Origin: Bemisia tabaci
Lineage: Eukaryota; Arthropoda; Insecta; Hemiptera; Aleyrodidae
DNA length: 64,000 bases
NCBI RefSeq assembly: GCF_918797505.1
Contig: NC_092795.1
Location: 22,741,131 to 22,805,130 of the forward strand
Reading direction: 5' to 3'
Shown: in pieces, positions 52,704 to 62,677 of the stretch
Layout of the letters: every line of letters begins with the position of its first letter
Numbering within the stretch: the first letter of the stretch is position 1
Translations under genes and position numbers: made by a program
The notes under the pieces: generated by a model
What the model was told of the DNA's origin: nothing
What the model saw: only the letters and a program-made list of their open reading frames with translations
The model's database searches: none

Positions 52704-53541
52704 CGGCGAATGATTTACCTATACTTAATTTGCATGCCGATATAGGGCTTAGAATTGCATTTAAACCCGGCAATTACTTTCATCAAAATTACTCCCAAGG
52801 AAGCGGGAAGCAAGTGGCACACAACACAGAAGGGGCGGAGTAAAATAGGAGAGTGAAAATGAGGAGAAAAATCGGGTGCGCTCGCGTTCCTCGCAACTTG
52901 CAAACTTTTCCGCTCGTGATACGGTCTTGAGCTCATTAAATGTTTGCGCCTCGAAAACATGAAAACTACATTTTGAGGCGTGTAGTGTCATATTAAGTAC
53001 AAGCAATATCAAGTAAATTTCCCTCATTTGGTGTTTTTTTTTCCTCTCTAAGCACACACTTTTACCATTACCAAATTGAGGTGGAAGAACTGTGCGACTG
53101 TGCGTCGCTTGCGTTTGAGGTGAGGCTCCAGTGCATGAGAGAAAACATGAGCTGAAAGCCACCTTGCAATATATCATTAATAGATTTTTGTCGTACTGAC
53201 ATACTGTTTCAAAAAGCGGCCTGCAGATATTGTTTATTGTTTCAAAATCTTTGGAATCCAGGATTTTAAACTTGTGAAATTGCAAGTTTCTTACGTCTGA
53301 GAACTGAAACTATATGAATATCCCCTTACGTAACATTTGAAAGTCAAGGCTAAGTTTTGCGTAAGAATAACTGATAACCAAAGATCTAACAATCTGAACA
53401 GCTAAGTTACCCTCTTTTTTAAAAACTCACCCGACAAAGTTCAAATAACCCAACAATCACCACGCGTCATAAGGCAAATTCTCTGCTTGACAAGTTGCTC
53501 AGCAATCATCATTCGGCGAAAAATACCGTTACCCTTCGGGC
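52704..53541. other. Unannotated stretch
   Basis: A long minus frame at 52761-53285 (174 codons) covers much of this, but it has no recognisable domain and no family match. I treat it as unsupported. Confidence 0.4.
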
Positions 53542-54490
53542 AATTCTAGCTGAAGCGCACTTGAGCTATGCATTCACGACTGCAAAAAATATCAAAGGAA
53601 ATCGACAAGCCCAGCGTGCATGAAGATTATTTTAATTGTAATCTTCCGTTGTATTTCTAAGGCGCAATGATACAACTATTTGAACTCTCCGGAATGCGTG
53701 AGGTATCACGTCGCATTTGAAGGCGTTTTCAAAATAGCCAAGTTCCGATATCCGGATTTGCATAGTTCATATTATTGGTTTTTAATCTTTACCATTTGTT
53801 TTTTTTAATCCTCGTATAAAAACCACCCATTTGCTAAATACAATGAGTCAGTTAAGCTCGGGAGGGATTTGCCTGCAAATAGTAAGATCTTACAGTTTTC
53901 GGTACGAGAAAAACGATGCGCGTGTTAAAATTTCACGAAAAATTGTCTCCGCGGAGATATAACGCTTCCTTTTTAGGGGTCCTCGAAAACGTATTTGAAC
54001 CGACCGCCGTAAATCTCCGCATCTCCACGTCATAAACAAGAAGATGGCGGCGATGAAACCAACCTGTTTACTACCGCCACGCGGCTGTTTTGAAAACGCC
54101 TTCAAATGCGACGTGATACCTCACGCATTCCGGAGAGTTCAAATAGTTGTATCATTGCGCCTTAGAAATGCAACGGAAGATTACAATTAAAATAACCTTC
54201 ATGCACGCCGGCCTTTTCGATTTCCGTTAACATTTTTGCAGTCGTGAATGTATAGCTTAAGTGCGCTTCAGCTAGAATTGTATATAGCAAATTGGTGGTT
54301 TTTATACGAGGATCAAACATAAATAAGTGGTAAGGAATAAAACAAAATAATTTGAACTTTGCAAAACGATAATCCGGATATCGGAACTTGGCTGTTTTGA
54401 AAACGCCTTCAAATGCGACGAGATACCTCGCGCATTCCGGAGAGTTCAAATTGTTGTATCATTGCGCCTTAGAAATGCAACGGAAGATTG
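53542..54490. repeat. Three-part inverted-repeat cluster
   Basis: Block A (53542-53739, 198 bp) recurs inverted as A' (54083-54280, 198 bp). A third partial inverted copy A'' lies at 54375-54488. A flanking block (53778-53838, with CCTCGTATAAAAACCACCC) also recurs inverted at 54285-54340, so 54285-54490 mirrors 53640-53840. Shared text: AACTCTCCGGAATGCGTGAG, GTATCACGTCGCATTTGAAG. The identity of A and A' suggests recent origin or gene conversion. No coding capacity recognised. Confidence 0.87.
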
Positions 54491-54968
54491 CTGTTTTTGA
54501 GTATGTATCATTGATTTAAAACATCAATTCAGTAACCTAAAGCCCAGAGCAAAAGGATCGTATCTAACATAGTATGTGGATAACTCTAATTGTATATTCT
54601 CAAAATACTCTAGAAGGACTCAATAATACTCACATATACTGATTACACACACGGGATGCAAAACTTCAAAATCTGCTAACTGCAAAGGAGAAAATGGGGT
54701 CAAGGGGCAGTTTTCTCTTGATATCTTGAACCAAGGAAGGCACAGTTACAAAATGTCTGCTCTAATAATTGCAGACTACGAAACGATGTGTAAAACGGCC
54801 TTCTCTTTCATTTGACAAGCAGAAACAGCTGTATATACGCGTTGGAATAGTTGCCTATCCGGCGGAAATGAAGGAGCATCAAGTTCTAAAGCCCGTTCTG
54901 TAGCAAGTTACGTGTTTTTCCTTCTCGTCGAAGGGGTGAGTCTCATCTAAATCGACGTATATACAGTA
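54491..54968. other. Unannotated stretch
   Basis: No gene or complete repeat recognised. Confidence 0.4.
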
Positions 54969-55434
54969 CTGCCGTACTTAGGAAAATTCTGTGTTAACCT
55001 TTGGATGTTGCCTGATATCTTCTAAGAATGGAAGAATTTCACGGAAAAATTACGAAGCTTTTCCTTAGAACTTTTTAGAGAACTTGTCCCTAAACTGTAA
55101 ATGAAAATATTCATCCAATTTCTTTAAATTAAATATTTTCAAGGAGGACGTTTCGATGGTCAAGGGACAATACCACTTCTCTGCAAATTGACGAGTTTAT
55201 ACGACAAAGGAAACACTTCGTCATTTTTCTAATTTTGAGGCAAGGTTTGCCATTTTTTGCACACTGCAGAGTCATTACAGTGCTCCCATTCCAAAATGGG
55301 GAAAAAAAACTAAAAACGTCAGCATGCGTATTTCTCACTTTAGTAAGTCGCCAACTAGGCATGTTAGGCGGTACTGATCCTTATCCTTGGATTTGGCAGC
55401 GTTTGCAGACTCATTCGGCGTTTTTCCTTACGGC
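54969..55434. mobile_element. CTGCCGTGC-family MITE, diverged and elongated
   Basis: Ends CTGCCGTACTTAGGAAAATT and a right end with CATTCGGCGTTTTTCCTTAC then GGCA. At about 466 bp it is nearly twice the usual size, so it probably contains an insertion (about 55150-55350) whose borders I cannot place. Family phrases: TTTGGATGTTGCCTGATATC and GATTTGGCAGCGTTTGCAG. Confidence 0.55.
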
Positions 55435-56139
55435 AAAATAAGCCAAAGCCTACACGGCAAGTTGCATACTGCTTCTTCCTCAGCTAGAGCCTAATTCAAC
55501 CCTGAAAAAAGTAAGGTAGGCAACCCGCGACCGATGACGTCACTTAAAAGCAAGGGACTATAAATCCCACGGCTAGGTTAAGCCTAGCATTAAACCATTT
55601 TTATCGCGTCGACGTCGGGTCATTGTCGTGAGCTCGTGCTGCGGAGCAAAGCCGCTAAGTTAAAAGCACGCAAGTCCAACGCTGTGCCCTCGTAAATTCG
55701 CCGTTTTTCCGTTCATATCCGTAATATTCATGACCCCCGGCAACGCGGCGTAAATAGGTTCGCGAAAGCACACACTCACACACCCTCGCATCCACAGACA
55801 CACACGTGGTGGAGGCTCGGAGAAAATGGGATAGATTTTCTTGAAACAGCGGGGGGTAATCTGCCATGGATGCGGGCCAAGCTGCTTTTATCGGGTGATC
55901 ATGGCCGTGCGCCGCGGAAACTGAGCCCGCCAGATGACGAATTTATGCAGTCTCTTGCGAGAGAGCCTTCTCTTATCTGCTCCAAAGGCTGAGAGGTTAA
56001 GTGGCGAATTTGTCTGGGGCCGTGAGCGGTATTCGCTGGCGTGAATTTTCACGGTCTCGGCCTTGATCAGAGAGTCGTTCACTGATCTAAAGAAAACGTT
56101 CGAGTCGGGGGCGTTATTTATTTGAGCCTAATTCGAGGA
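55435..56139. other. GC-richer island without a recognised gene
   Basis: 55580-56090 is richer in CpG than its surroundings (GCGTCGACGTCGG near 55605) and contains a CA-repeat-like patch at 55767-55806. It could be a promoter or leader exon of a neighbouring gene. No start codon, splice pair or domain supports a call. Confidence 0.4.
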
Positions 56140-56630
56140 GGGGGGGGGGGGGGCGCGAAAAAAGTTGAAAGAGGTGCAGTGAGGGTCTTTAATCTCAGCT
56201 TTCAGACTTGGATCTTTTGGACTTAAACTTTCATCTTCTAAATCGGAAGACGAAGATGGAGAAGACGCTGAAAAAAGGGGAAAATAGGAGAAAAGAGAAG
56301 AGGAAATAAAATGCATGTTTTTATTTCTCTTAGTGCTGTTCCTTATTTTCTCCTTCTTCTCATTTTTTCTTCTTTTTCTATTTCTCCGTCTTCTTGTCAT
56401 CTCTCTCCATATCCTTCTCTTCTTCTACCTCCTGCCCTTCTACTCCTGCTCTTTCTCAATATTCCTCTTTCCTCTTTATCTTTCGCTTCTATGTTCTTCT
56501 TCCCTTTTCTCCTCTTCCTTTTCTCATTTTCTTTTTTCTTCCGTTGAATTACTTCCTCTTCTTCTTTTCCTTCCTCTTCTTTTTATGCTCCTCCTCTTTT
56601 TCTTCTTTTTTCCGGCATCTAATGCAACCT
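56140..56630 (+). repeat. G run and long C/T-rich low-complexity tract
   Basis: A G run at 56140-56152 is followed by purine-rich text, then from about 56310 to 56620 an almost unbroken TTCTCCTTC-type tract. The Leu/Phe/Ser-rich open frames over it (up to 148 codons) are artefacts of composition. It mirrors in kind the tract in the opsin intron at 14023-14370. Confidence 0.88.
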
Positions 56631-57103
56631 CATCTGATATTATGTCAGAAGTCCTACGATCGAAGTCTGTTGGACAAGACCTAAACGGGCAAAGTAACTT
56701 GAGAGAATTGTCGCAACCGGAATGCCTTCATGTTTTGCTTATGCAACCCGCGCATCCGTAGAGGACGAAAAGTTGCATCCAAACTTCATCATCTTTGTAT
56801 TATTTTCCTGCAATGACTAGAGCATACGGTCCGTTTCCTTGCCATTGCCGTACCAAGTACACTAAAATCTATGAAGAGCATTGATGATGCTTAATTTTTA
56901 TCAGGGATTCTTCTTGATTTTTGAATCACATGGTAGGAAAAACATTTTTAAATAATTCCAAGGCAATTTCTTTTAAGTGTGCGATGCCAATATGTCTCAA
57001 CCAGTGAGCTTTCCTTGATTTCTACCGCGCAGTACACCAAGACTTTGCAAGCAGGTTTCCATGGGAGGAACATATAGTCCTTGCTCGGGTCTGAAATCTA
57101 ATA
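56631..57103. other. Unannotated stretch
   Basis: No gene or repeat recognised. Confidence 0.4.
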
Positions 57104-57349
57104 TCCTTAGAAAAAACGCCGTGTACACTTTTGAATGTTGCAAAATTTTGCAAAAAAATATCAATTTTGAGGAAAATTCGTAGATATTTTCCTTTGAAAG
57201 TCTTTGGTACTTCATTAACCTGCGAAAAATATTTTATGTAACATTTGCAGAAATATACATATTTGCAGATTTCTAGAAAATTTGTGTTTTATCAGATGAA
57301 TGTTGGGGGCGTTAAAATATTTATGCGGCGTTTTCCCCTAGCATAGCGG
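57104..57349. mobile_element. Degraded CTGCCGTGCTAAGG-family MITE
   Basis: Left TCCTTAGAAAAAACGCCGTG and TTTGAATGTTGCAAAATTTT; right TTATGCGGCGTTTTCCCCTA then GCATAGCGG. The ends are eroded and no duplication is visible. A further possible relic lies at about 57729-57945. Confidence 0.6.
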
Positions 57350-58180
57350 AATTATAAAATTGCCCTCAGTTTGGCTTTTACATGTAGCTTCAGATAACTA
57401 CGATATTCTTTCCAACAACTTGTAACTGGTATTAGAGAAAACTTATTCCAAAGTTTTGCGATGGTCTTGATCCGTCTTACAAACTCAGCCACTCTTGAAG
57501 TTCGTAAAGTTTCTCCAACGCACACATACATATAGTCTCCGTTCCAGGCGCATTTTTCTGCGTCTTTTCTTGTCTATAAGTAGCGTACCTCGGCAGCCAA
57601 CTTTCTCTTATTAGCTTTAAAAGTTTTGATAACATTTTTGAATCCTCTTTGCCAAGGTCAAAACAAAGTATTTTGTTAACTGCTCTGATAAATTGTTGAG
57701 TTTCTCGCAGATGTTTTTTCAGTTGCTATCACGGCACTGGTTTCCTGGGATAAAATTTGAGTTTAGCAAAAAAAAATATGCATTTGTCTCTTAAATTTTT
57801 CAGAAAAATTTGATCGCGATTAAATTTAAAGTATTCAAAACTTTAAAGGGAAAATATTCACGAGTTTTCTCGAAGACAAATCTTTTTTAGAGGAAATGTG
57901 GTGACATTCGACTATTAATACAGTGTCCTCCTCTAGGGCGGCAAGCGCTGGTCACACTTAGTAAAATTGTATATTAATGGTGAAATTACCGAACCACATT
58001 TCTAGATTCCGGTGCACAAAGAAGTCCGTTCATATTTCATTTAAAAAAGAAAGAAAAGAAAACCATTGGTAAAAATGCTTTGAAAAATGTTTAGAATACG
58101 ATGATCCTCCTCCCTTTAAAAAAGTAAAAATTGCCAGTAGGTTTGGAATATCAAGAATAGCATGCGCTAGGAGCATATCG
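57350..58180. other. Unannotated stretch with repeat relics
   Basis: A possible very degraded CTGCCGTGC-family copy (57729-57945) and a partial ATATCGACGGTGAAAC-family end (57975-58010, ATGGTGAAATTACCGAACCA). No gene. Confidence 0.4.
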
Positions 58181-58437
58181 AAGGGGGAGGGGAATTAAAG
58201 CAAGGGTAAACAAGGCTGAAACATTCAAAAACAATGAATGGCAGGACGTTTCGAGCTGTTACATGCTCATTTTCAGCTGCATAAAACACGAAAAAATAAC
58301 ACAAAAATTGAGTGGCAACCTGATTCCAGCCGTTATCATGTGACCACTCCGAAAAGTAACAGCTCGAAACGACCTGCTATTCATTGTTTTTTAATGTATT
58401 AGCCTTGTTTACCTATGTTTTAACCTCCCCCTCCCAT
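58181..58437. mobile_element. Palindromic element (GGGGGAGG ends)
   Basis: About 257 bp: left GGGGGAGGGGAATTAAAGCA, GGTAAACAAGGCT and AACAATGAATGGCAGG, then GTTTCGAGCTGTTAC; the right side is the inverse in the same order (GTAACAGCTCGAAAC, CCTGCTATTCATTGTT, AGCCTTGTTTACC, CCTCCCCCTCC). Single copy here. No duplication identified. Confidence 0.78.
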
Positions 58438-59779
58438 TTGTTCCTATGTTCGGGCTATGTTGTGCTTTATCATGTGCTAGTTGAGAGAGCTCCTCTCCTA
58501 ATAGTCAGCGACCAGAATAACGGTACCAATATTAGAGCCGACTGTGATGTCAGGATAGGCAGCATTGATTTTACTTCCCCGGATTAAAACGCATGCAGAA
58601 AAAAAGTTCTGCTCGCAATAATTCAAAGAGAACCGTGTTCCCCACCGTACCGTATCGGCTATTGTCTAAAAATGCCTTCCTCCCCCCGCTGTGGAATAGT
58701 TTCCGCGGTACGAAATCAGCAAATTAATCGGATCAACTTTGATCTGCTGAGTCCGAGCAGGAGTAAAAAAAAAAAAAAAAAAAAAAAAAACCTCAGCATC
58801 GTTTGATGTTCCTCAGTACAAAGAACGAGTTCGGCAAAATTCACTCTGATCAGTTTGCATTGTTGCTCGTTTGTCGGAAGATTCTCACTTTTACGCTTTC
58901 CATAGAATTTATTTAAACATAACAAAAGTTTTCCTTAAGAAGGAAGAAGAGAAAACGTGGATGCGGTATTTCAGAATTATAGAATTAGGCACATATGGTA
59001 GAGCTATAAGGATGCACAAAACACAGGGGAAAGAGGGTACGAAAAAAGCCTCAGAACAGAGGACGCTCACAAGAACCACCCAAAGCTCCGTTAAACTCCA
59101 TTCATACATAGCCGCTTGAATACGCGTCTTTCATCCTCCTGTAGATATATCCTGTTTTCTGAATCCAATTCTATCCAATAGAATCTGCGAATACGCTAAA
59201 AAAAACACAATATTGACCCAAGACAGTTGTCTCTGGCAATTTAACTCTTGTCTTTATTTGTGGCGTGTCTCGATCGTATACTTATACATCTACTATAGAT
59301 CAAATTTTTGTCGTCACTTGAGGAATTCTGATTGTTTTAAAAAGAATTCCAGTGCTGACAACATTTATGCAATGCTCCCATTGACTCAAGCGGAAAATTT
59401 TCGCCTGTCAGGGGCTGAATGATATAATTTTCTACGTTCTGGTTTTAGTGACCGGAGCCACGGGTTTAGATGCTGTCTTCCGGATTCTGTGGCTTGGCTA
59501 TAGAGGACTCAAAACTTAGTGAGATACATCTTCACATCCTGTATTTACGGCTCCTACACCCGGAGCATACGATTTATTCTCGAAAGGTAGAGTATGTGAA
59601 TTTCAATGCGGCATCTGGCATCGATGAACCAACAACAAAGCTTTAAAATGAGTACGTAGACGTACAACCGACTTCAGAAAGATAACGACTTTAGAATTGC
59701 CTCAAGAGATGCGACGGCAACCCCCAATCAGTGAAGAGCGGGGATCGATTGAATTACTTTATTTTGCCCGGAAGTAATA
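58438..59779. other. Unannotated stretch
   Basis: Contains an A run at 58767-58790. No exon, repeat or RNA gene recognised. Confidence 0.4.
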
Positions 59780-60026
59780 TGTCGTGCTGAGGAAAAACGC
59801 TCTAAGAACTTTCAGACGTTGCCAAATTTTTCCTAATACCATATTTATTTTTGAAGAGAGGTTGGGAATACTTTTCTTCAAAAATTTAAGGTGCATGTGA
59901 TTCCAGAGAGTTTCCTTAAAAAAATCAAGGACAATTAGTCACAAGTTTGCCAGAAAATATTATTTCGTAGAAAAAAAATATGGCAATGTTTAAATGTTCA
60001 TATGGAGCTATCCTTCATAGCGCAGT
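59780..60026. mobile_element. Degraded CTGCCGTGCTAAGG-family MITE
   Basis: Left TGTCGTGCTGAGGAAAAACG and CTTTCAGACGTTGCCAAATT; right AATGTTCATATGGAGCTATC then TTCATAGCGCAG. About 247 bp, the family's usual length, with eroded ends. Confidence 0.65.
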
Positions 60027-60732
60027 GGTAATGTACGGTACTAATTTTCTTTCTTCCTTTGATGTGTCAGAAACATCCGCTCACAGAGTCATTTCAATTA
60101 ATGAAGAAAATAATATTCCGGATAGCTTAGGGTGTCTTAGAGGAAGTATGATCACAGTCATTTTCTATTATAGTACCTTTTTGCCATTCTCTAATTTTTT
60201 CTGTCAATATTGTGTTTTTAAAAGGCTTTCTTAGATAGATTTTTGTTGTTTCACCATTGATATCTGGATGGTAAGATCAGAATGAAACGTTCTAGCTATA
60301 CCAATCGTCTTATCTAAAAGTGATATTAATTTAATGCGTGGTGAAGAAAAAATATTAATATTGTTAAAAGCTGGGATGGTTTTACAACATCGGGCGTATT
60401 TTGCTCCGGGGAAATCAATTCAATACGTCGAATAAAATATCGATGGTGAAATTACGAAATTAAGTGTCTCAATATGCGACATGGAAGTTTTCCAGTGACT
60501 CATTTATTTTTTGAAGGATGTCTTATCTTTTGTTTCTTCCCAATATTGTGTATAATTTCAAGAATATTCTCTGAGAATATAATGAAAAATGTCAGGTAAT
60601 ATTCTCCTCAGAATATATAAAGTAATTGAATATTTTTAGGTATTTATCTTCATACAGCTTTCTTCCCAAGCCTCATTCTTCTTCCGAGTGATTACCCGAC
60701 GGACTCTTGCTTGAGCCTGGGGAGCCTGAGGG
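60027..60732. other. Unannotated stretch before the retrotransposon fragment
   Basis: Partial ATATCGACGGTGAAAC-family text near 60435-60475 (ATCGATGGTGAAATTACG). No upstream retrotransposon domains are recognisable, so the element at 60733 is 5' truncated or has decayed. Confidence 0.4.
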
Positions 60733-61203
60733 GTGCTCTGGGATCAGAGCATCTCAAAGGCAAACAAGCACCGGATATATGATGCCATCGTTAAAAGTAT
60801 CGTGCTCTATGGTAGTGAAGTGTGGCTTTTGACAAAAAGAACGCAAGAAATGTTGAGGGCAACTGAAATGGATTTTTGGCGGCGATCTGCCGGCATTTCG
60901 AGACGGGACCGTGTCCGTAATGAGAGAATTCGCCAGGTGATGAAGGTTGAGAAAGATATCGTGCACGACGTCATGTCCAGGCAGTTATGCTGGTATGAAC
61001 ATGTGCAAAGAATGTCGGAGGAGAGGTTGCCCAAACAAGTTTTGGATTGGGTACCACCTGGGAAGAGGCGACGGGAACGTCCCGTAAAGGGTTGGCGGCA
61101 GGGCGTTGACGAAGAGATGTTGCGGTGTCAGTTGCCCGATAACCTCTGGGAAGACAGGCATATGTGGCGTTTGGGGGTCGTAGAACGCCAGAGTGCGTTG
61201 TAA
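60733..61203 (+). pseudogene. Non-LTR retrotransposon polyprotein, C-terminal part (post-RT region)
   Basis: 156 codons, open from a GTG after an in-frame TGA at 60727-60729 to TAA. It has no ATG start, so it is the tail of a longer protein. Key text: SKANKHRIYDAIVKSIVLYG, SEVWLLTKR, TEMDFWRRSAGISRRDRVRN, ERIRQVMKVE, HVQRMSEERLPKQVLDWVPP, GKRRRERPVKGW. The pattern YGSEVW...TKR...R(x)nI...W..H..R(M)...P+GKR..GRP is the thumb/C-terminal end that follows the reverse transcriptase in many arthropod LINE-type elements. The reverse transcriptase core and endonuclease are absent. A second, more decayed copy is at 19870-20064. Confidence 0.85.
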
Positions 61204-61309
61204 AGCGACTTTAATATATAATATATTGAATATTTTTGTGAAATTTCAATCGAGATACATGTTAATTTTGTCTGAACATCGACATTTCTTCGAATAAAAA
61301 TTACTACCG

Positions 61310-61832
61310 CTAAAGCACAAAATATAGAAGAACAAATTAAAGTGCATTGGAAATCATTTAGTTCAGAAAGTTTACACGGAACTACCTTAATATCCACAAA
61401 ACACACATTATATTTTCCTTTAATACATATTTTTTTTCACCAATTTAAATTAGAAAAATCCATGCAAAGTGTGCAAACATTTTAAAATCATGAGCTGAAA
61501 ATAGTTGGCTCCGCGAGTTTAAATATCAGAGCCTAATATAGCCTAACACAGAGCGGAGCGGGCTGCCAGCGCAACACGCGCCTTGGCGCTTACAAACCTA
61601 ACAGGGATACTTCACGCATTGCGCAATGCGTGAAGTATCCCAGTTAGGTTTGAAGGCGCCATCGCGCGGACCGCAATGCGTGAAGTATCCCAGTTAGGTT
61701 TGAAGGCGCGTACCGCGCTGGTCGCCGTCCACGGCGCTTCCCACAACTATCCCGCAACAGAGATGTTGCAAAGCATCATACGAAATTGAGGGCGATCCAA
61801 AATATTAAGAATGAAAGGCATCTCAGAGTACG
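61310..61832 (-). repeat. Large dispersed repeat with palindromic core, copy 2
   Basis: Inverted mate of 14759-15230, matching over its whole length. It is longer (523 vs 472 bp), mainly because an extra unit (about 61672-61710) duplicates the right half-core (GCAATGCGTGAAGTATCCCA, GTTAGGTTTGAAGGCGC). The core palindrome here is 38 bp and perfect (61604-61641). It begins about 105 bp after the retrotransposon frame, but copy 1 has no such neighbour, so the two are probably independent. Confidence 0.86.
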
Positions 61833-61838
61833 ACATGC

Positions 61839-61874
61839 GTCAGAGTATCTTATTAGCTAATAAGATACTCTGAC
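61839..61874. repeat. Perfect 36-bp palindrome
   Basis: GTCAGAGTATCTTATTAG followed at once by its exact inverse, with no loop. It sits 6 bp past the end of the dispersed repeat, so it may be a separate foldback or part of that unit's edge. Confidence 0.9.
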
Positions 61875-62555
61875 ACAAATCCAACAAAACGAGGGCACAG
61901 TTAAGACATTTACCTACTCAAGCATGATTGCTCTTAATTTTGTCACTGATTCCATTCAACGTCAAGTACCCACTACCGATATGCTCCGAAAGTCATTTTA
62001 GATTAGAATACCCAAAATGAAGAAAAAAGATTCGTTGCTCTTAAGATTCTCAATTCGCTCATTGATTACATATTATAAAATACTTAGGTTCTATCTACTT
62101 TTCTTATCCTTGACAAAATATTACTAGTCCCAATGAAAATTATTTATTTTTACCGGGATTGAAATCATTTTTACCATATAAGTATAACATCGTACTACGA
62201 CCAGAAAAGAAGGTGGGTAATGGGTTCCGCGCAGTGATCATTATAAAAGCAACGATTCTTTCCCGATCATTTGACCGAAAAAAGGTCTGAAAAAATGGGA
62301 AGAAAGAAGGAAGGAACGGAGAGGATGAGAGGGGAAGACGATTATATTTGGTAATTATTCATGACGAAATTGACTCAAACTGCCTAATAGGTGCTGTAAA
62401 AAGTCAAACATTTTCTAAGGGCGATCTTTCGGTACCCCTTTCCGCCCCCTCGTTCGACGTATCTGGATCCACTAATGCGTGGAGGGCTAAAAACGTAACC
62501 AGCTAAATCTGGCAACTATTTCAAGTTGGTAACACGGTTTTTCCTCCCATTAAAT
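61875..62555. other. Unannotated stretch
   Basis: No gene or repeat recognised. Confidence 0.4.
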
Positions 62556-62677
62556 GGACGTATTTCTGTCAAACGGAACTATGTGCATTATGACGTGAGC
62601 CCTGTAATGCATGTATTCTTATGGGTCTCAGGGCTCATCTCTTAAAGCACATAGTTCTGTTTGATTGAAATACGTCC
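62556..62677. mobile_element. Short palindromic MITE, AAAT duplication
   Basis: 122 bp with ends GGACGTATTTCTGTCAAACG and GAACTATGTGC, repeated as a near-perfect inverse (GCACATAGTTC, TGAAATACGTCC). Flanked by AAAT on both sides (62552-62555 and 62678-62681). The centre pairs TGAGCCCTG with CAGGGCTCA. Confidence 0.82.

Noticed and set aside
52761..53285. 174-codon minus-strand frame
   Set aside because: No recognised family or motif; plausible by chance in this length of sequence.
56311..56761. Leu/Phe/Ser-rich frames that look like membrane proteins
   Set aside because: The hydrophobic text comes from a TTCTCC tract, not from membrane segments.
60733..60735. GTG as the true start of the 156-codon frame
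   Set aside because: The protein is the tail of a retrotransposon polyprotein; GTG is only where the open frame begins after an upstream stop.
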